This document shows, one piece after another, positions 48,831 to 57,325 of a DNA stretch of 64,000 nucleotides. The notes beneath the pieces were generated by a model. The model searched no databases, was not told where the DNA came from, and saw only the letters and a program-made list of their open reading frames with translations. Position 1 is the first letter of the stretch. Every line of letters begins with the position of its first letter. The stretch is from Arthrobacter oryzae (GTDB taxonomy: Bacteria; Actinomycetota; Actinomycetes; Actinomycetales; Micrococcaceae). Both the position numbers and the translations under genes were made by a program. The DNA is taken from positions 62,001 to 126,000 of the forward strand of contig NZ_JAUSSM010000005.1 in assembly GCF_030812315.1 (NCBI RefSeq). Direction: 5' to 3'.

Positions 48831-51593
48831 TCATCGCCGGCCGGGGGACTTGGAGGTACCCCTGCCTGCCCGCAGCGGAGACGGGACGCGGCCCGCTGAT
48901 CGGCCGCTCGTCTGGCGGACGTACACCTGCCAGAGCTCACCCAGGAACAGCTTGCCGAACGCGGCAAGGGCGCTCGCGGGAGCCGGGCCCACCGCGCGGA
49001 AGGTGGTCAATTGCCGGGCGAAATCCCACGGCCGGATGTACAGCATTCCTGCCCCCGCGACGGAGTTTTCGTCCACATAATGCGACTTCGGAGCCCCGGA
49101 GGTCGCATTATGTGGACGAAAACTCGTGGGGGTCGGGCCTAGGGCGGGGGCTGTTGGGTCCGGCGGCGGAACATGGCCGCGGAGGACGGTGACATACAGC
49201 GTGGTGGTGTCCCCCCAGACGTCGAAGCCTGCGTCGTTGCTGACGTCCTTGTGGCCCACGAAGGTGAGCGGGGTTCCGCCGGGATCGCGCAGCCACAGGC
49301 GGTAGAGCATCTTCCGTCCGGTGGCGGCACTCATCGAAGAACTGATGGTGGCATCCCCATCCCCGCCTGTAGCGCCCTCATTGACGAAGAGATTGAACCA
49401 GCCGCGTTCCACCGGGAGGCGGCCGCCGAACTGGTCAGCGAGGACATACCCTTCCGCGCTCGCCGGATGGAGCGGATCCTCGGTAAACACTTCGATATCG
49501 GCGGCAGTGATGGTGAGCTCGAACATCATCCGACGGCTGCGGTCGCGTCCCAGGCTGCCTCCGATCACGGGGTCGGCTACTCCGGCGCTGAACCACCCGT
49601 GCATCTGTTCGGTGAAGCTGACGGACGTTGGCCCTGTCGCCGCCGCCTCGGCGTCCTCCTCGACTTCAGCCTCCTGCAAGGCCTCACTAGCGGTGGACAC
49701 CGGGGCTCCCGGCAGCCTGAGGCCACGGCTGGCGACGCTGGGGACAAACGGGCGTTCCTCTTCCGGGGCCTCGGCACCTTTGGTGGCGTCCGGCACCAGG
49801 GCGCGAAGGGGCCCAGGACCGTAGGGGGAAGCAGGGTAGTCGGGAGCAGCATAGCCTGCATTGTCCAGCCCGCCCCGCGCCACATCCCGGTGTCCATCCC
49901 CTCCGGCTCCCTTGAGGATCCGGTGGCACGCACGTTCGGCAAAGGCTGCAATGGTCAGGGCGGGGTTGGCCCCCACCGGTCCGGGCATCGCGGCGCCGTC
50001 CACCACGTGCAGGCCCGGGTATCCAAAGACCTCGCCGTACGGATCGCAGACGCCTTCGCTGCTGTTCCTGCCAGCCGGGGCGCCGCCCAGCGGATGCACC
50101 GTGATGACCCGCTTGCTCCACCAGAGCGGATTCTGCTTGAAGCTGCCGCCCAGTTCCTTGGCGATGGCCTGCATCGTGGCCTGCATCCGGCCGAAGTACG
50201 CGGCCGAGGTGGCGAGGGTCCAGTTGATGGCCAGCCGGCCGCCCTGGAGGGTCATGACGCCGTCCGGTATGTCCCTGCCCATGCCGAGCAGCGGCACGGA
50301 CGACGCCGAGAGCCGGCCGTCGCCCAGGGCGGCAGCAAGATCGGCGGAGATGTTGGAGCGCTGGGCGTGGAAGAGCCTGTCCTTGAGGAGCTGGACCATC
50401 ACTTTGCCGGCGCGTTTGGCCACCTGGCGGAACTGCCCCGTCTCCAGGAGCCAGTTCATGAACGAGGGGTAGCCAGCGTCCTCGATGTAGTAGCCGCGGC
50501 CCTCGCCGCCGTCGGTGGAATCGGCTGTGCGGATGGCTGTGGTGATCACCGGGCCGCTGCTGCCAGAGAGGGTGCGTGTGGCGCCGTCGGGGTCTTTCGC
50601 GTCCAGGACGAAGCCCAACAGGTCACCGTTGCCGCTGAACCGCGTGCCCAGCGCTGCGCTGAGCGCGGGCAGCGACGCACGGTTGCGCAGCAGCAGGAAG
50701 GTGGTGCCGAAGGTTCCGGCGGCGAGCATGAGCCGGCGGCAGTGGATCACCCGTTCCTGCAGGAGCCCGGGCGCGCCGTCGTCGGGATCGTGGATGACGT
50801 AGCGGACTTCATAGCTGCCTCCCGGCAGGGGCCTGATGCCCCGGACGTCGTGGCGGGTCCGGATGTCGGCTCCGGCGGCCTTTGCCGCGGACAGATAGTT
50901 ATGGTCCAGCGTGTTCTTGGCGCCGGTGTTGCAGCCGATGTCGCATTCGCCGGAGAGTGTGCAGGTGGTGCGCACGGTGCCGTCCCCGTGGACGCTTCCG
51001 TACGGCTCGGGTGCCAGCGCCTGGTTCCTGACGGGGGCGGCGCCGGGCGCGGGGGAGAAGGTGACGGCGATGGGCGGCCGCGTGATGCTGAGTCCGAGGG
51101 TCCCGGCTGCGGTTTCCATGGCCACGGTCTTCGGCGTGTCCTTGTAGGGATAGGGCACCGGGCGGAGCATGGCCTCGGCCGCGTCGTAGAAGGGATCGAG
51201 GTCCTGCCGGCTGAACGGCCAGGATTCGTAACCGCCGCCGGGCACGGGGGCTTCCTGGACGAACCAGTTCTCGTCCTTGCGCAGCAGCACATTGGCGTAG
51301 ATGAGAGAACCGCCGCCCAGGCCGCTGGAGACGATTCCTTCCAGTCCCCGGAACGTCCAGGCGTCAAACAGCCCGTAGAGTCCTTTGTCCGGGTCCCAGA
51401 AGTTCCGTCCCATTTCGGATGGCGTCCTGGCGAAGCTTCCCGGCGGGTACGCCTTGCCGCGTTCCATGAGGACCACGGACTGGCCCGCCGCAGCCAAGCG
51501 GTAGCACGCTACCGAACCGCCAAAGCCGGATCCCACCACCACGGCGTCCACAGACTCCGCGGGATCATCGTCGCTTTGCACCACCGGTTCCAC
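48831..51593 (-). CDS. GMC-family FAD oxidoreductase (cholesterol-oxidase-like) with extra C-terminal domain
   Basis: GTG 51593 (VEPVVQSDDDPAESVDAVVV) follows AGAGGA by 5 nt; earlier codons in the frame have no better signal. The FAD motif GSGFGG is at 21-26. LGGGSLIYANVL, a CTLSGECDIGCNTG motif and the active His in VHPLGGAP (~500) are those of cholesterol-oxidase/class II GMC enzymes acting on an alcohol. Residues ~690-805 form a beta-domain also seen at the end of the patatin gene. An inverted repeat is embedded in codons ~823-844. At 920 residues it is far longer than cholesterol oxidase (~550). It is the first gene of a seven-gene operon. Confidence 0.9.
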   Translation of the reverse strand: MEPVVQSDDDPAESVDAVVVGSGFGGSVACYRLAAAGQSVVLMERGKAYPPGSFARTPSEMGRNFWDPDKGLYGLFDAWTFRGLEGIVSSGLGGGSLIYANVLLRKDENWFVQEAPVPGGGYESWPFSRQDLDPFYDAAEAMLRPVPYPYKDTPKTVAMETAAGTLGLSITRPPIAVTFSPAPGAAPVRNQALAPEPYGSVHGDGTVRTTCTLSGECDIGCNTGAKNTLDHNYLSAAKAAGADIRTRHDVRGIRPLPGGSYEVRYVIHDPDDGAPGLLQERVIHCRRLMLAAGTFGTTFLLLRNRASLPALSAALGTRFSGNGDLLGFVLDAKDPDGATRTLSGSSGPVITTAIRTADSTDGGEGRGYYIEDAGYPSFMNWLLETGQFRQVAKRAGKVMVQLLKDRLFHAQRSNISADLAAALGDGRLSASSVPLLGMGRDIPDGVMTLQGGRLAINWTLATSAAYFGRMQATMQAIAKELGGSFKQNPLWWSKRVITVHPLGGAPAGRNSSEGVCDPYGEVFGYPGLHVVDGAAMPGPVGANPALTIAAFAERACHRILKGAGGDGHRDVARGGLDNAGYAAPDYPASPYGPGPLRALVPDATKGAEAPEEERPFVPSVASRGLRLPGAPVSTASEALQEAEVEEDAEAAATGPTSVSFTEQMHGWFSAGVADPVIGGSLGRDRSRRMMFELTITAADIEVFTEDPLHPASAEGYVLADQFGGRLPVERGWFNLFVNEGATGGDGDATISSSMSAATGRKMLYRLWLRDPGGTPLTFVGHKDVSNDAGFDVWGDTTTLYVTVLRGHVPPPDPTAPALGPTPTSFRPHNATSGAPKSHYVDENSVAGAGMLYIRPWDFARQLTTFRAVGPAPASALAAFGKLFLGELWQVYVRQTSGRSAGRVPSPLRAGRGTSKSPGRR
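49063..49125. repeat. Perfect 24-bp inverted repeat inside the GMC gene
   Basis: Arms 49063-49086 and 49102-49125 are exact reverse complements, with a 15-nt spacer that can extend the stem. The arm begins GAGTTTTCGTCCACATAA and its A+T content is above that of the gene around it. On the coding strand it reads through in frame as ~21 residues (SFRPHNATSG ... SHYVDENS), between the shared beta-domain and the C-terminal tail. It looks like an inserted palindromic repeat unit. Confidence 0.85.
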
Positions 51594-51758
51594 GCAATTC
51601 CTCTCGGAAGAGCTGACTCGCCGAACGCCCCTGCGGCAGCGCACCTGGAGGGTGCGGAAGCGGCAGCGGGGCGGTCACACGCAAACCATAGCGACATGTT
51701 CCCACTGCGGACCGGGTCTGTCCACGGACACCGGGCAGCCGGCGCCGGCAGGGAACCG

Positions 51759-52931
51759 CTAGACGCGGATCCGGTACCCGCGCTTAACGACGGTTTCCAC
51801 CATCCGGCCGTCCGGAAGGGAGGAGCGCAGCCGGCTGACGGTCATGTCCAGTGCGTGCACCGAGCCGCGCAGTTCCAGCAGGTCGGAGAGTGATTCCCGG
51901 GACAGGACGGCACCCTCGGCACCCAGGAGGGCGCGCAGCAGCAGGAGCGGTGCCGGAGCCATTTCGACAGGTTCCCCGTCGATCCGCAGTGACCGTCCGC
52001 GCAGTTCCACGTTGCCGGACCGGGTGTCCAGGCGGCGCACGTGGTTCAGGGCAAGGTGTTCGCAGACGAGCCGGATGAGGGCACCCATCCGGAAGCGTTC
52101 CGGAACGAGCGGTGACAGCCCGGCGTCGAGCAGCGGCTGTGCCGTGATGGGACCGACGACGGCGGTGGTGACCGTGGTCTTGAGGGCTTCGACGAGCTGC
52201 TTGTAGAGGCCCATTTCGTGGGCGGTGCTCCACATGGCGTCGACGGCCGGCGCGCTGGTAAAGGTCAGGACGTCCAGGTTCCCGCTGCAGGCGGCCTCGA
52301 TCAGCCGCGGCAGCTTGTCCTCGCCGTCGGGCTTGACCCAGCGGTAGGGCGTAACGGTGAGGACGGTGGCGCCGGACATCTTCAGGCGCTCAAGCTGGCG
52401 GACGTCCGTGTAGCCGTGCAGCTGAATGGCCACGGTCTTGCCGCGGACGCCTTCCTTCAGCAGCATGTCCACCAGGGTGGCGGTGGTTTCGTCGCTGCTG
52501 ATCCCGACGTCGGCGAGTCCGGCAGCACGGACGGCGCCGCGGGCTTTGGGCCCGCGGACAAACATCCGGCATGCCGCGAGGGTCTCCAGCAGTTCATCGC
52601 CGATACCGGACGCGTCGGCCGCCTCGCACCAGCGGCGCATGCCGTAGGCGGTGGTGGCGATGCAGAGGTCGGGCCGGGCGGCGATGATGGCCTTGGTGTC
52701 GTCGATGAGCCGCATGTCCTCCTGCACCGGCGCGATCTTGAGGGCGGGCGCATGCAGCACCTCGGCTCCGCGCCGTTCCAAAGCCTCGATCAGGTCCTGG
52801 GAACGCCGGTGCGACGTGACGCCGATCCGGAAGCCCTCCAAGGGCGAATCGGGGGCGTCGGCAGCCGGAGAGTCCTGCGGGCCGGACGCCGGGGGCACGG
52901 ATGCGGCGGCAATAGTGTTCATGGCGCTCAT
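51759..52931 (-). CDS. hemD: Uroporphyrinogen-III synthase fused to a winged-helix DNA-binding domain
   Basis: Residues ~35-270 are HemD-like (GVTSHRRSQDLIEALERRGAEVLHAPALKI, ATTAYGMRRWCEAA, VAIQLHGYTDVRQL, LTFTSAPAVDAMW, VVGPITAQPLLDAG). They would cyclise hydroxymethylbilane with ring D inversion for sirohaem. Residues ~290-390 are an OmpR-type winged helix (VELRGRSLRIDGEPVEMAPA, LRGSVHALDMTVSRLRSSL, VKRGYRIRV). This fusion beside nitrite reductase genes is typical of actinobacteria and may couple tetrapyrrole supply to nitrogen control. It starts 10 nt after cobA in the nirB-cobA-hemD operon. Total 390 residues; a regulatory rather than enzymatic role remains possible. Confidence 0.87.
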   Translation of the reverse strand: MSAMNTIAAASVPPASGPQDSPAADAPDSPLEGFRIGVTSHRRSQDLIEALERRGAEVLHAPALKIAPVQEDMRLIDDTKAIIAARPDLCIATTAYGMRRWCEAADASGIGDELLETLAACRMFVRGPKARGAVRAAGLADVGISSDETTATLVDMLLKEGVRGKTVAIQLHGYTDVRQLERLKMSGATVLTVTPYRWVKPDGEDKLPRLIEAACSGNLDVLTFTSAPAVDAMWSTAHEMGLYKQLVEALKTTVTTAVVGPITAQPLLDAGLSPLVPERFRMGALIRLVCEHLALNHVRRLDTRSGNVELRGRSLRIDGEPVEMAPAPLLLLRALLGAEGAVLSRESLSDLLELRGSVHALDMTVSRLRSSLPDGRMVETVVKRGYRIRV

Positions 52932-52941
52932 GGTGTTACTT

Positions 52942-53976
52942 TCACGATCCCATCAGTGACGCTGCGAGGCGGTTGAGATCGGCCGCCGCCTCAGCGTGCC
53001 CGCGGTTGGCTTCAGCCACCCGCACCACCTCGCCGATGACCAGCACTGCCGGGTTAGTGCAATCGGCGGCCGCTGTGACAATCGTACCCAGTTGGGCGAT
53101 GGTGGTGCGCTGGCCGGGGCGGTAGCCGCGTTCGATGACGGCCATCGGCATGTTTGCCTTCATGCCGGCGCGGCGGAGGCCTGCAGCCAGGTGGTGCAGG
53201 GTTCCGATGCCCATGAGGACCACAATGGTGCCGCCCAGTCCGGCGAGGTGGGTGAGTTCCTTCTCGGTCAGCGGCGCGTGGCCGGAGACCACGGTGAACA
53301 TGTGGCTGACCTCACGGTGTGTGACCGGGATTCCTGCCGCTGCAGGGACCGAGATGGCGCTGGTGACACCGGAAATGACCTTGACGGGTACGCCGGCAGC
53401 CACGCAGGCTGCAACCTCTTCGCCGCCGCGGCCGAACACGTAGGGGTCGCCGCCCTTGAGGCGCACCACGTTGTTGCCGGCTAGCGCGCTCTGCACCATG
53501 AGCTTCTCGATGTCGCCCTGGCTGACCTTGTGGTGGCCGGGCTGCTTGCCCACATCCACCAGCTCGGCCGAGGTCAGGGACGGCAGGTCCTGGTAGGGGG
53601 CCAGCCTGTCGTAGAAGACGACGTCCGCATCGCGCAGGGCCTTCACAGCCGCCACGGTCAGCAGCTCGCTGACGCCTGGGCCGCCGCCCACGAGGGTCAC
53701 GTGGCCCACTGGTCCGGCTGACGGTTCCATTGAAACGGGGATGCCGGTTTCGCGGCACCGGTCCAGCAGCGCATCCCAGCCGGGCTGGCCGTCGTCGACG
53801 GCAGCCACGAGGAACGGGCGCTCGGGCAGCGGCCCGTCATGGCTCGCGCCCTGCGGGGTGCTGAGCCGGGACACGACGGCGCCGGCGGCCTGGTAGCGGC
53901 GGACCGCCTGCCTGGCGGCGTGGTCTCCGCCGGTGACCAGGACTTCACGGCCGGTGAGATCAATGCTGAGCTGCAT
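52942..53976 (-). CDS. cobA: Uroporphyrinogen-III C-methyltransferase (SUMT) with short N-terminal Rossmann-like region
   Basis: ATG 53976 lies 2 nt after the nirB stop. Residues ~85-344 are a SUMT: VTLVGGGPGVSELLTVAAVKAL, VFYDRLAP, VRLKGGDPYVFGRGGEE, SGVTSAISVPAAAGIPVTHR and VVLMGIGTLHHLAAGL. It methylates uroporphyrinogen III at C2 and C7 using SAM to make precorrin-2 for sirohaem, the cofactor of NirB. The first ~80 residues (IDLTGREVLVTGGDHAARQAV) resemble a shortened CysG-type dehydrogenase domain and lack space for its full catalytic part. The operon order nirB-cobA-hemD makes sirohaem supply its clear role. Confidence 0.92.
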   Translation of the reverse strand: MQLSIDLTGREVLVTGGDHAARQAVRRYQAAGAVVSRLSTPQGASHDGPLPERPFLVAAVDDGQPGWDALLDRCRETGIPVSMEPSAGPVGHVTLVGGGPGVSELLTVAAVKALRDADVVFYDRLAPYQDLPSLTSAELVDVGKQPGHHKVSQGDIEKLMVQSALAGNNVVRLKGGDPYVFGRGGEEVAACVAAGVPVKVISGVTSAISVPAAAGIPVTHREVSHMFTVVSGHAPLTEKELTHLAGLGGTIVVLMGIGTLHHLAAGLRRAGMKANMPMAVIERGYRPGQRTTIAQLGTIVTAAADCTNPAVLVIGEVVRVAEANRGHAEAAADLNRLAASLMGS

Positions 53977-53978
53977 GC

Positions 53979-56609
53979 CTATACCTCGTTCTCGTCGCGG
54001 GGCCTCATCGGGATGGAAGACCCGATCAGGACCTTCCCTTTTTCCTCGGGGGTGGCCGGACGCATCTGGCCGCGCTCGTCGGAGACGAACGTGATGGAGT
54101 CGTCCTTCTGGTCGGGAGCGTTGACGAAGGAGCGGAACCGGCGCAGGCGCTCGGGATCCTTCAGGGTGTCGGCCCATTCGTCGACGTACGTGTCAACGTG
54201 CTTGGCCATGGCTGCCTCGAGGTCCTCGGCGATGCCCAGGGTGTCCTTGACCACCACGTCCTCAACGTGCTTGATGCCGCCGTCAAGCTCTTCCTGCCAG
54301 CGCGCCGTGCGCTGCAGGCGGTCAGCGGTGCGGATGTAGTACATGAAGTAGCGGTCGATGTACTTGATCAGCGTCTCGTCGTCGAGGTCCTTGGCCAGGA
54401 GCTGGGCGTGGGCCGGGGTTGCACCGCCGTTGCCGCCGACGTAGAGGTTCCAGCCGTCGGCGGTGGCGATCACGCCAACATCCTTGCCGCGTGCCTCGGC
54501 ACATTCGCGGGCACAGCCGGAGACGCCCATCTTGAGCTTGTGCGGGCTGCGGAGGCCGCGGTAGCGGAGCTCGAGCTGGATGGCCATCGCCACCGAGTCC
54601 TGGACACCAAAGCGGCACCAGGTGGACCCGACACACGATTTCACCGTGCGGAGGCTCTTGCCGTATGCCTGGCCGGATTCGAAGCCGGCATCGACCAGTT
54701 CCTTCCAGATTTCCGGAAGCTCCTCCAGCCGGGCACCGAACATGTCGATGCGCTGGCCGCCGGTGATCTTGGTGTACAGGTTGTACTTCTCGGCCACGGC
54801 GGCAATGACGCCGAGCTTCTTCGGGGTGATCTCACCGCCGGCGATGCGGGGGACCACCGAGTAGGTGCCGTCCTTCTGCATGTTGGCGAGGGCACGGTCG
54901 TTGGTGTCCTGCAGGGTGCCGCGGCCGGCGTCCAGGACGTACGCGCTGTTCTGGCTGGCCAGGATGTTGGCGATGGTCGGCTTGCAGATGTCGCAGCCTG
55001 CGCCGGTGCCGTACTTGGCCATGACCTCCTCGAAGGAGGTGAGTTCCAGGACGCGGATGGTCTCGAAGAGTTCCTGGCGGGACAGCTCGATGTGCTCGCA
55101 GAGTGCCTTCGAAACTTCGACGCCGGACTTGGTCAGTTCGGTTTCGAGCAGCTTCTTGAGCATCGGCACGCAGGAACCGCAACTGGTTCCGGCGCGGGTG
55201 CAGCCTTTCAGTTCGCCGAGTTCCTGGACGGGAGCGTTGCCGTCGCAGGCCCCGCAGCCGTTGACGGTGTCGCGGATGGTTCCGGCAGACACGTTGTTGC
55301 AGGAACACAGGATGGCGTCGTCCGGGAGTTCGGTGTCCGGGGCGTCGCCGCCGCCGGCCGCGGTGAGGTACGCGCCGGGTTCGGCGCTGAGCTCACGGCC
55401 CAGGAGCGGGCGCAGGCTGGTGTAGGGGGTGGCGTCGCCCACGAAGATGCCGCCCAGGAGGGTCTTGGCATCGTCCGTGGTGACAATCTTCTGGTACACG
55501 CCGCGGGCCGGGTCGGCGTAGACGATTTCGAGGGCGTGCTCGGTCTTGGCGAACGCGTCACCGAAGCTGGCAACGTCCACACCGGACAGCTTGAGCTTGG
55601 TGGCGGTGTCGAAGCCCGGGAAGGTGGCCTCTCCACCATGGAGGCGGTCAGCGACGATCTCCGCCATGGTGTTGGCGGGGGCGACCAGGCCCAGGCACAT
55701 GCCGCCGAAGTTGGCGACTTCACCGATGGCCCAAATTCCGTCGACCTCGGTGGCGCAGTAGTCGTTGATCACGACGCCGCCGCGCTGGCCCAGCGAGAAG
55801 ATCTGCTCCTCGCCCTCGGCTGCGCGGAAGAGTTCGTCGCGCGGCCGGACACCGATCGCGACGATTACAAGGTCAGCGTCGATGATGCGGCCGTCAGCCA
55901 TGAGGACACCGGTGACCTGGCCGTCGTCGTCGGACAGTACTTCTGAAGGGAATACGCCGCCGTGGACTTCGAAGCCCTTGCCCTTGATGAGCCGGCCCAT
56001 TGCCTGGCCCGCGCCTTCATCCAGCTGTGTGGCCATCAGCCACTGCGAACCGTCGATGACGATCGGGTTGGCGCCCAGCTGCTCCGTGCCGGCTGCGGAC
56101 TCGAGCCCGAGGAGGCCGCCGCCGATAGTGACGGCGTTGACCTTGCGGCCGAGCTTCTCGGTGAGTTCGGCAATGGCCTTGTTGATGGCCCAGACGTCCT
56201 CGAGCGTGCGGTAGACGTGTGTGTGCTCGGCGCCCGGGATCGGCAGGCGGGCGGCATTCGAACCCGTGGCAACGACGAGGTGGTCGTATTCGAAGACGTT
56301 GCCGGCCGCGGTCTCCACGGACTTGGCTTCGTGGTTGATTTTGACGACGCGCTCGCCGGTCTTCAGGGACATGGCTTCGTGGTCCCACATGCTCGCCTCA
56401 CCGAGGGTGAGGTCGTAGTCCATGACGGTCAAGGCCTTGCTGAGGGCCACGCGGTCGTAGGGGAGGTGGGCTTCCTCAGTGAGGACCGTGACATGCCAGC
56501 CTTCGAGGCCGCGGGCATGCATTGCGTCCGCAAAACGGTGGGCCGCCGGGCCGCCGCCGGCGACGACGATGCGGCGCGGAGTCTCTGTGCTTGAAGTCTG
56601 TTCGGTCAC
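53979..56609 (-). CDS. nirB: Assimilatory nitrite reductase (NADH), large subunit
   Basis: NirB reduces nitrite to ammonium with six electrons in the cytoplasm. The start is GTG 56609. The order of domains is complete: FAD motif VVAGGGPAAHRF, NAD motif, and a BFD-like [2Fe-2S] domain (CSCNNV at ~433, CGACDG, CTRAGTSCGSC). These are followed by nitrite/sulfite reductase halves and the sirohaem-[4Fe-4S] cysteines in CVGSTWC and SGCAREC (~655-705). At 876 residues it has the family length. Unusually, nirD is not downstream but divergent, across a 294-nt region with four GlnR-like half-sites. cobA and hemD follow in the operon. Confidence 0.96.
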   Translation of the reverse strand: MTEQTSSTETPRRIVVAGGGPAAHRFADAMHARGLEGWHVTVLTEEAHLPYDRVALSKALTVMDYDLTLGEASMWDHEAMSLKTGERVVKINHEAKSVETAAGNVFEYDHLVVATGSNAARLPIPGAEHTHVYRTLEDVWAINKAIAELTEKLGRKVNAVTIGGGLLGLESAAGTEQLGANPIVIDGSQWLMATQLDEGAGQAMGRLIKGKGFEVHGGVFPSEVLSDDDGQVTGVLMADGRIIDADLVIVAIGVRPRDELFRAAEGEEQIFSLGQRGGVVINDYCATEVDGIWAIGEVANFGGMCLGLVAPANTMAEIVADRLHGGEATFPGFDTATKLKLSGVDVASFGDAFAKTEHALEIVYADPARGVYQKIVTTDDAKTLLGGIFVGDATPYTSLRPLLGRELSAEPGAYLTAAGGGDAPDTELPDDAILCSCNNVSAGTIRDTVNGCGACDGNAPVQELGELKGCTRAGTSCGSCVPMLKKLLETELTKSGVEVSKALCEHIELSRQELFETIRVLELTSFEEVMAKYGTGAGCDICKPTIANILASQNSAYVLDAGRGTLQDTNDRALANMQKDGTYSVVPRIAGGEITPKKLGVIAAVAEKYNLYTKITGGQRIDMFGARLEELPEIWKELVDAGFESGQAYGKSLRTVKSCVGSTWCRFGVQDSVAMAIQLELRYRGLRSPHKLKMGVSGCARECAEARGKDVGVIATADGWNLYVGGNGGATPAHAQLLAKDLDDETLIKYIDRYFMYYIRTADRLQRTARWQEELDGGIKHVEDVVVKDTLGIAEDLEAAMAKHVDTYVDEWADTLKDPERLRRFRSFVNAPDQKDDSITFVSDERGQMRPATPEEKGKVLIGSSIPMRPRDENEV

Positions 56610-56688
56610 TGTGGGCCTTTCGCATGGGCAGCAGACGGTTTTCTGCGACCTTCTCTGACGAGGTGTCCATCCAGACTAGGTACCCGCA

Positions 56689-56726
56689 GTTTCGCTTCAG
56701 TTTCCCTTATGTTTCGTGAACTTAAC
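56689..56726. promoter_or_regulatory. Probable GlnR binding region between nirB and nirD
   Basis: GTTTC occurs at 56689, 56700 and 56711, and TTAAC at 56722, each exactly 11 bp apart. On the nirB strand this reads GTTAA-N6-GAAAC-N6-GAAAC-N6-GAAAC, matching the actinobacterial GlnR box plan (gTnAC-N6-GaAAC) in spacing and bases. An overlapping inverted pair TTCGTGA (56713-56719) and TCACGAA (56734-56740) could hold a second regulator. nirB is a known GlnR target in Streptomyces. Confidence 0.65.
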
Positions 56727-56903
56727 TTCTGCATCACGAATGGATTTCCGGACAGGTGAGTTGCCTTTTACGTCCCGGACACATTCACTGCACGCTGCTG
56801 AAACACCGCCGCCCTAGCTTGGATATGTGGCCGCGTCGGCGGTCCGGGCCTGGCAGCCGTTCTAAAGTGCGCCGGGCCGCAGGCAATGCGAGAGGGGCCG
56901 GAA

Positions 56904-57269
56904 ATGACCGCAACACTTGAACTTGATGACCAGACCACCGGATTTGCGACGGGCTGGAACCGCGTCTGTGCCGTGGAGGAACTGGAACTGGCATGGGGTG
57001 AGGCTGCACTGATAGCAGGCCGCCAGGTTGCGTTGTTCCGCACCGGCACTGCCGAGGTGTTCGCCGTGGCCCAGGAGGATCCCGCCACCGGTGCCCACGT
57101 GATGGCCCGCGGCATCGTCGGATCGCGCGGAGCCCGCCCGACCATTGCCTCCCCGCTCCACAAGGAGGTCTACGACCTGGAAACCGGTGAGTGCTTTGGC
57201 ACCGCCGAACTCCGCCTCCCCACGTTCCGCACCCGTATGGTTGACGGCTACGTCGAGGTTGAGCTCTAG
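56904..57269 (+). CDS. nirD: Assimilatory nitrite reductase, small subunit
   Basis: NirD partners NirB. ATG 56904 follows GAGAGGGGCC; an upstream in-frame start lacks support. The 121-residue protein has the Rieske-like fold pattern: WNRVCAVEELELAWGEAALIAGRQVALFRT, an AVAQEDPATGA strand, and SPLHKEVYDLETGECFG. However, the two CxH / CxxH cluster motifs are absent, as in E. coli NirD, so no iron-sulfur centre is expected. It is transcribed divergently from nirB, so the two subunits are probably balanced through a shared control region. Confidence 0.9.
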   Translation: MTATLELDDQTTGFATGWNRVCAVEELELAWGEAALIAGRQVALFRTGTAEVFAVAQEDPATGAHVMARGIVGSRGARPTIASPLHKEVYDLETGECFGTAELRLPTFRTRMVDGYVEVEL

Positions 57270-57281
57270 GCCAAAACACCC

Positions 57282-57325
57282 GGGGTTAAAGCCCGCGCGG
57301 CTAAAACCCGCGGGGCTAAAGCCCC
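57282..57325. repeat. Short tandem repeats CCCGCGsGGCTAAA between nirD and hexomutase gene
   Basis: Three to four imperfect units of about 14 nt (GGTTAAAGCCCGC, GGCTAAAACCCGC, GGCTAAAGCCCC) lie between the convergent stops. The last forms a GGGGC-TAAA-GCCCC hairpin (57312-57325) over the hexomutase stop and may act as a weak terminator. Confidence 0.6.

Noticed and set aside
49173..51893. 906-codon ORF antisense to the GMC oxidoreductase
   Set aside because: Shadow frame of a well-supported gene; Gly/Arg/His-rich with no motif.
54198..55946. 582-codon ORF antisense to nirB
   Set aside because: Produced by third-position GC bias in nirB; no start signal or domain.
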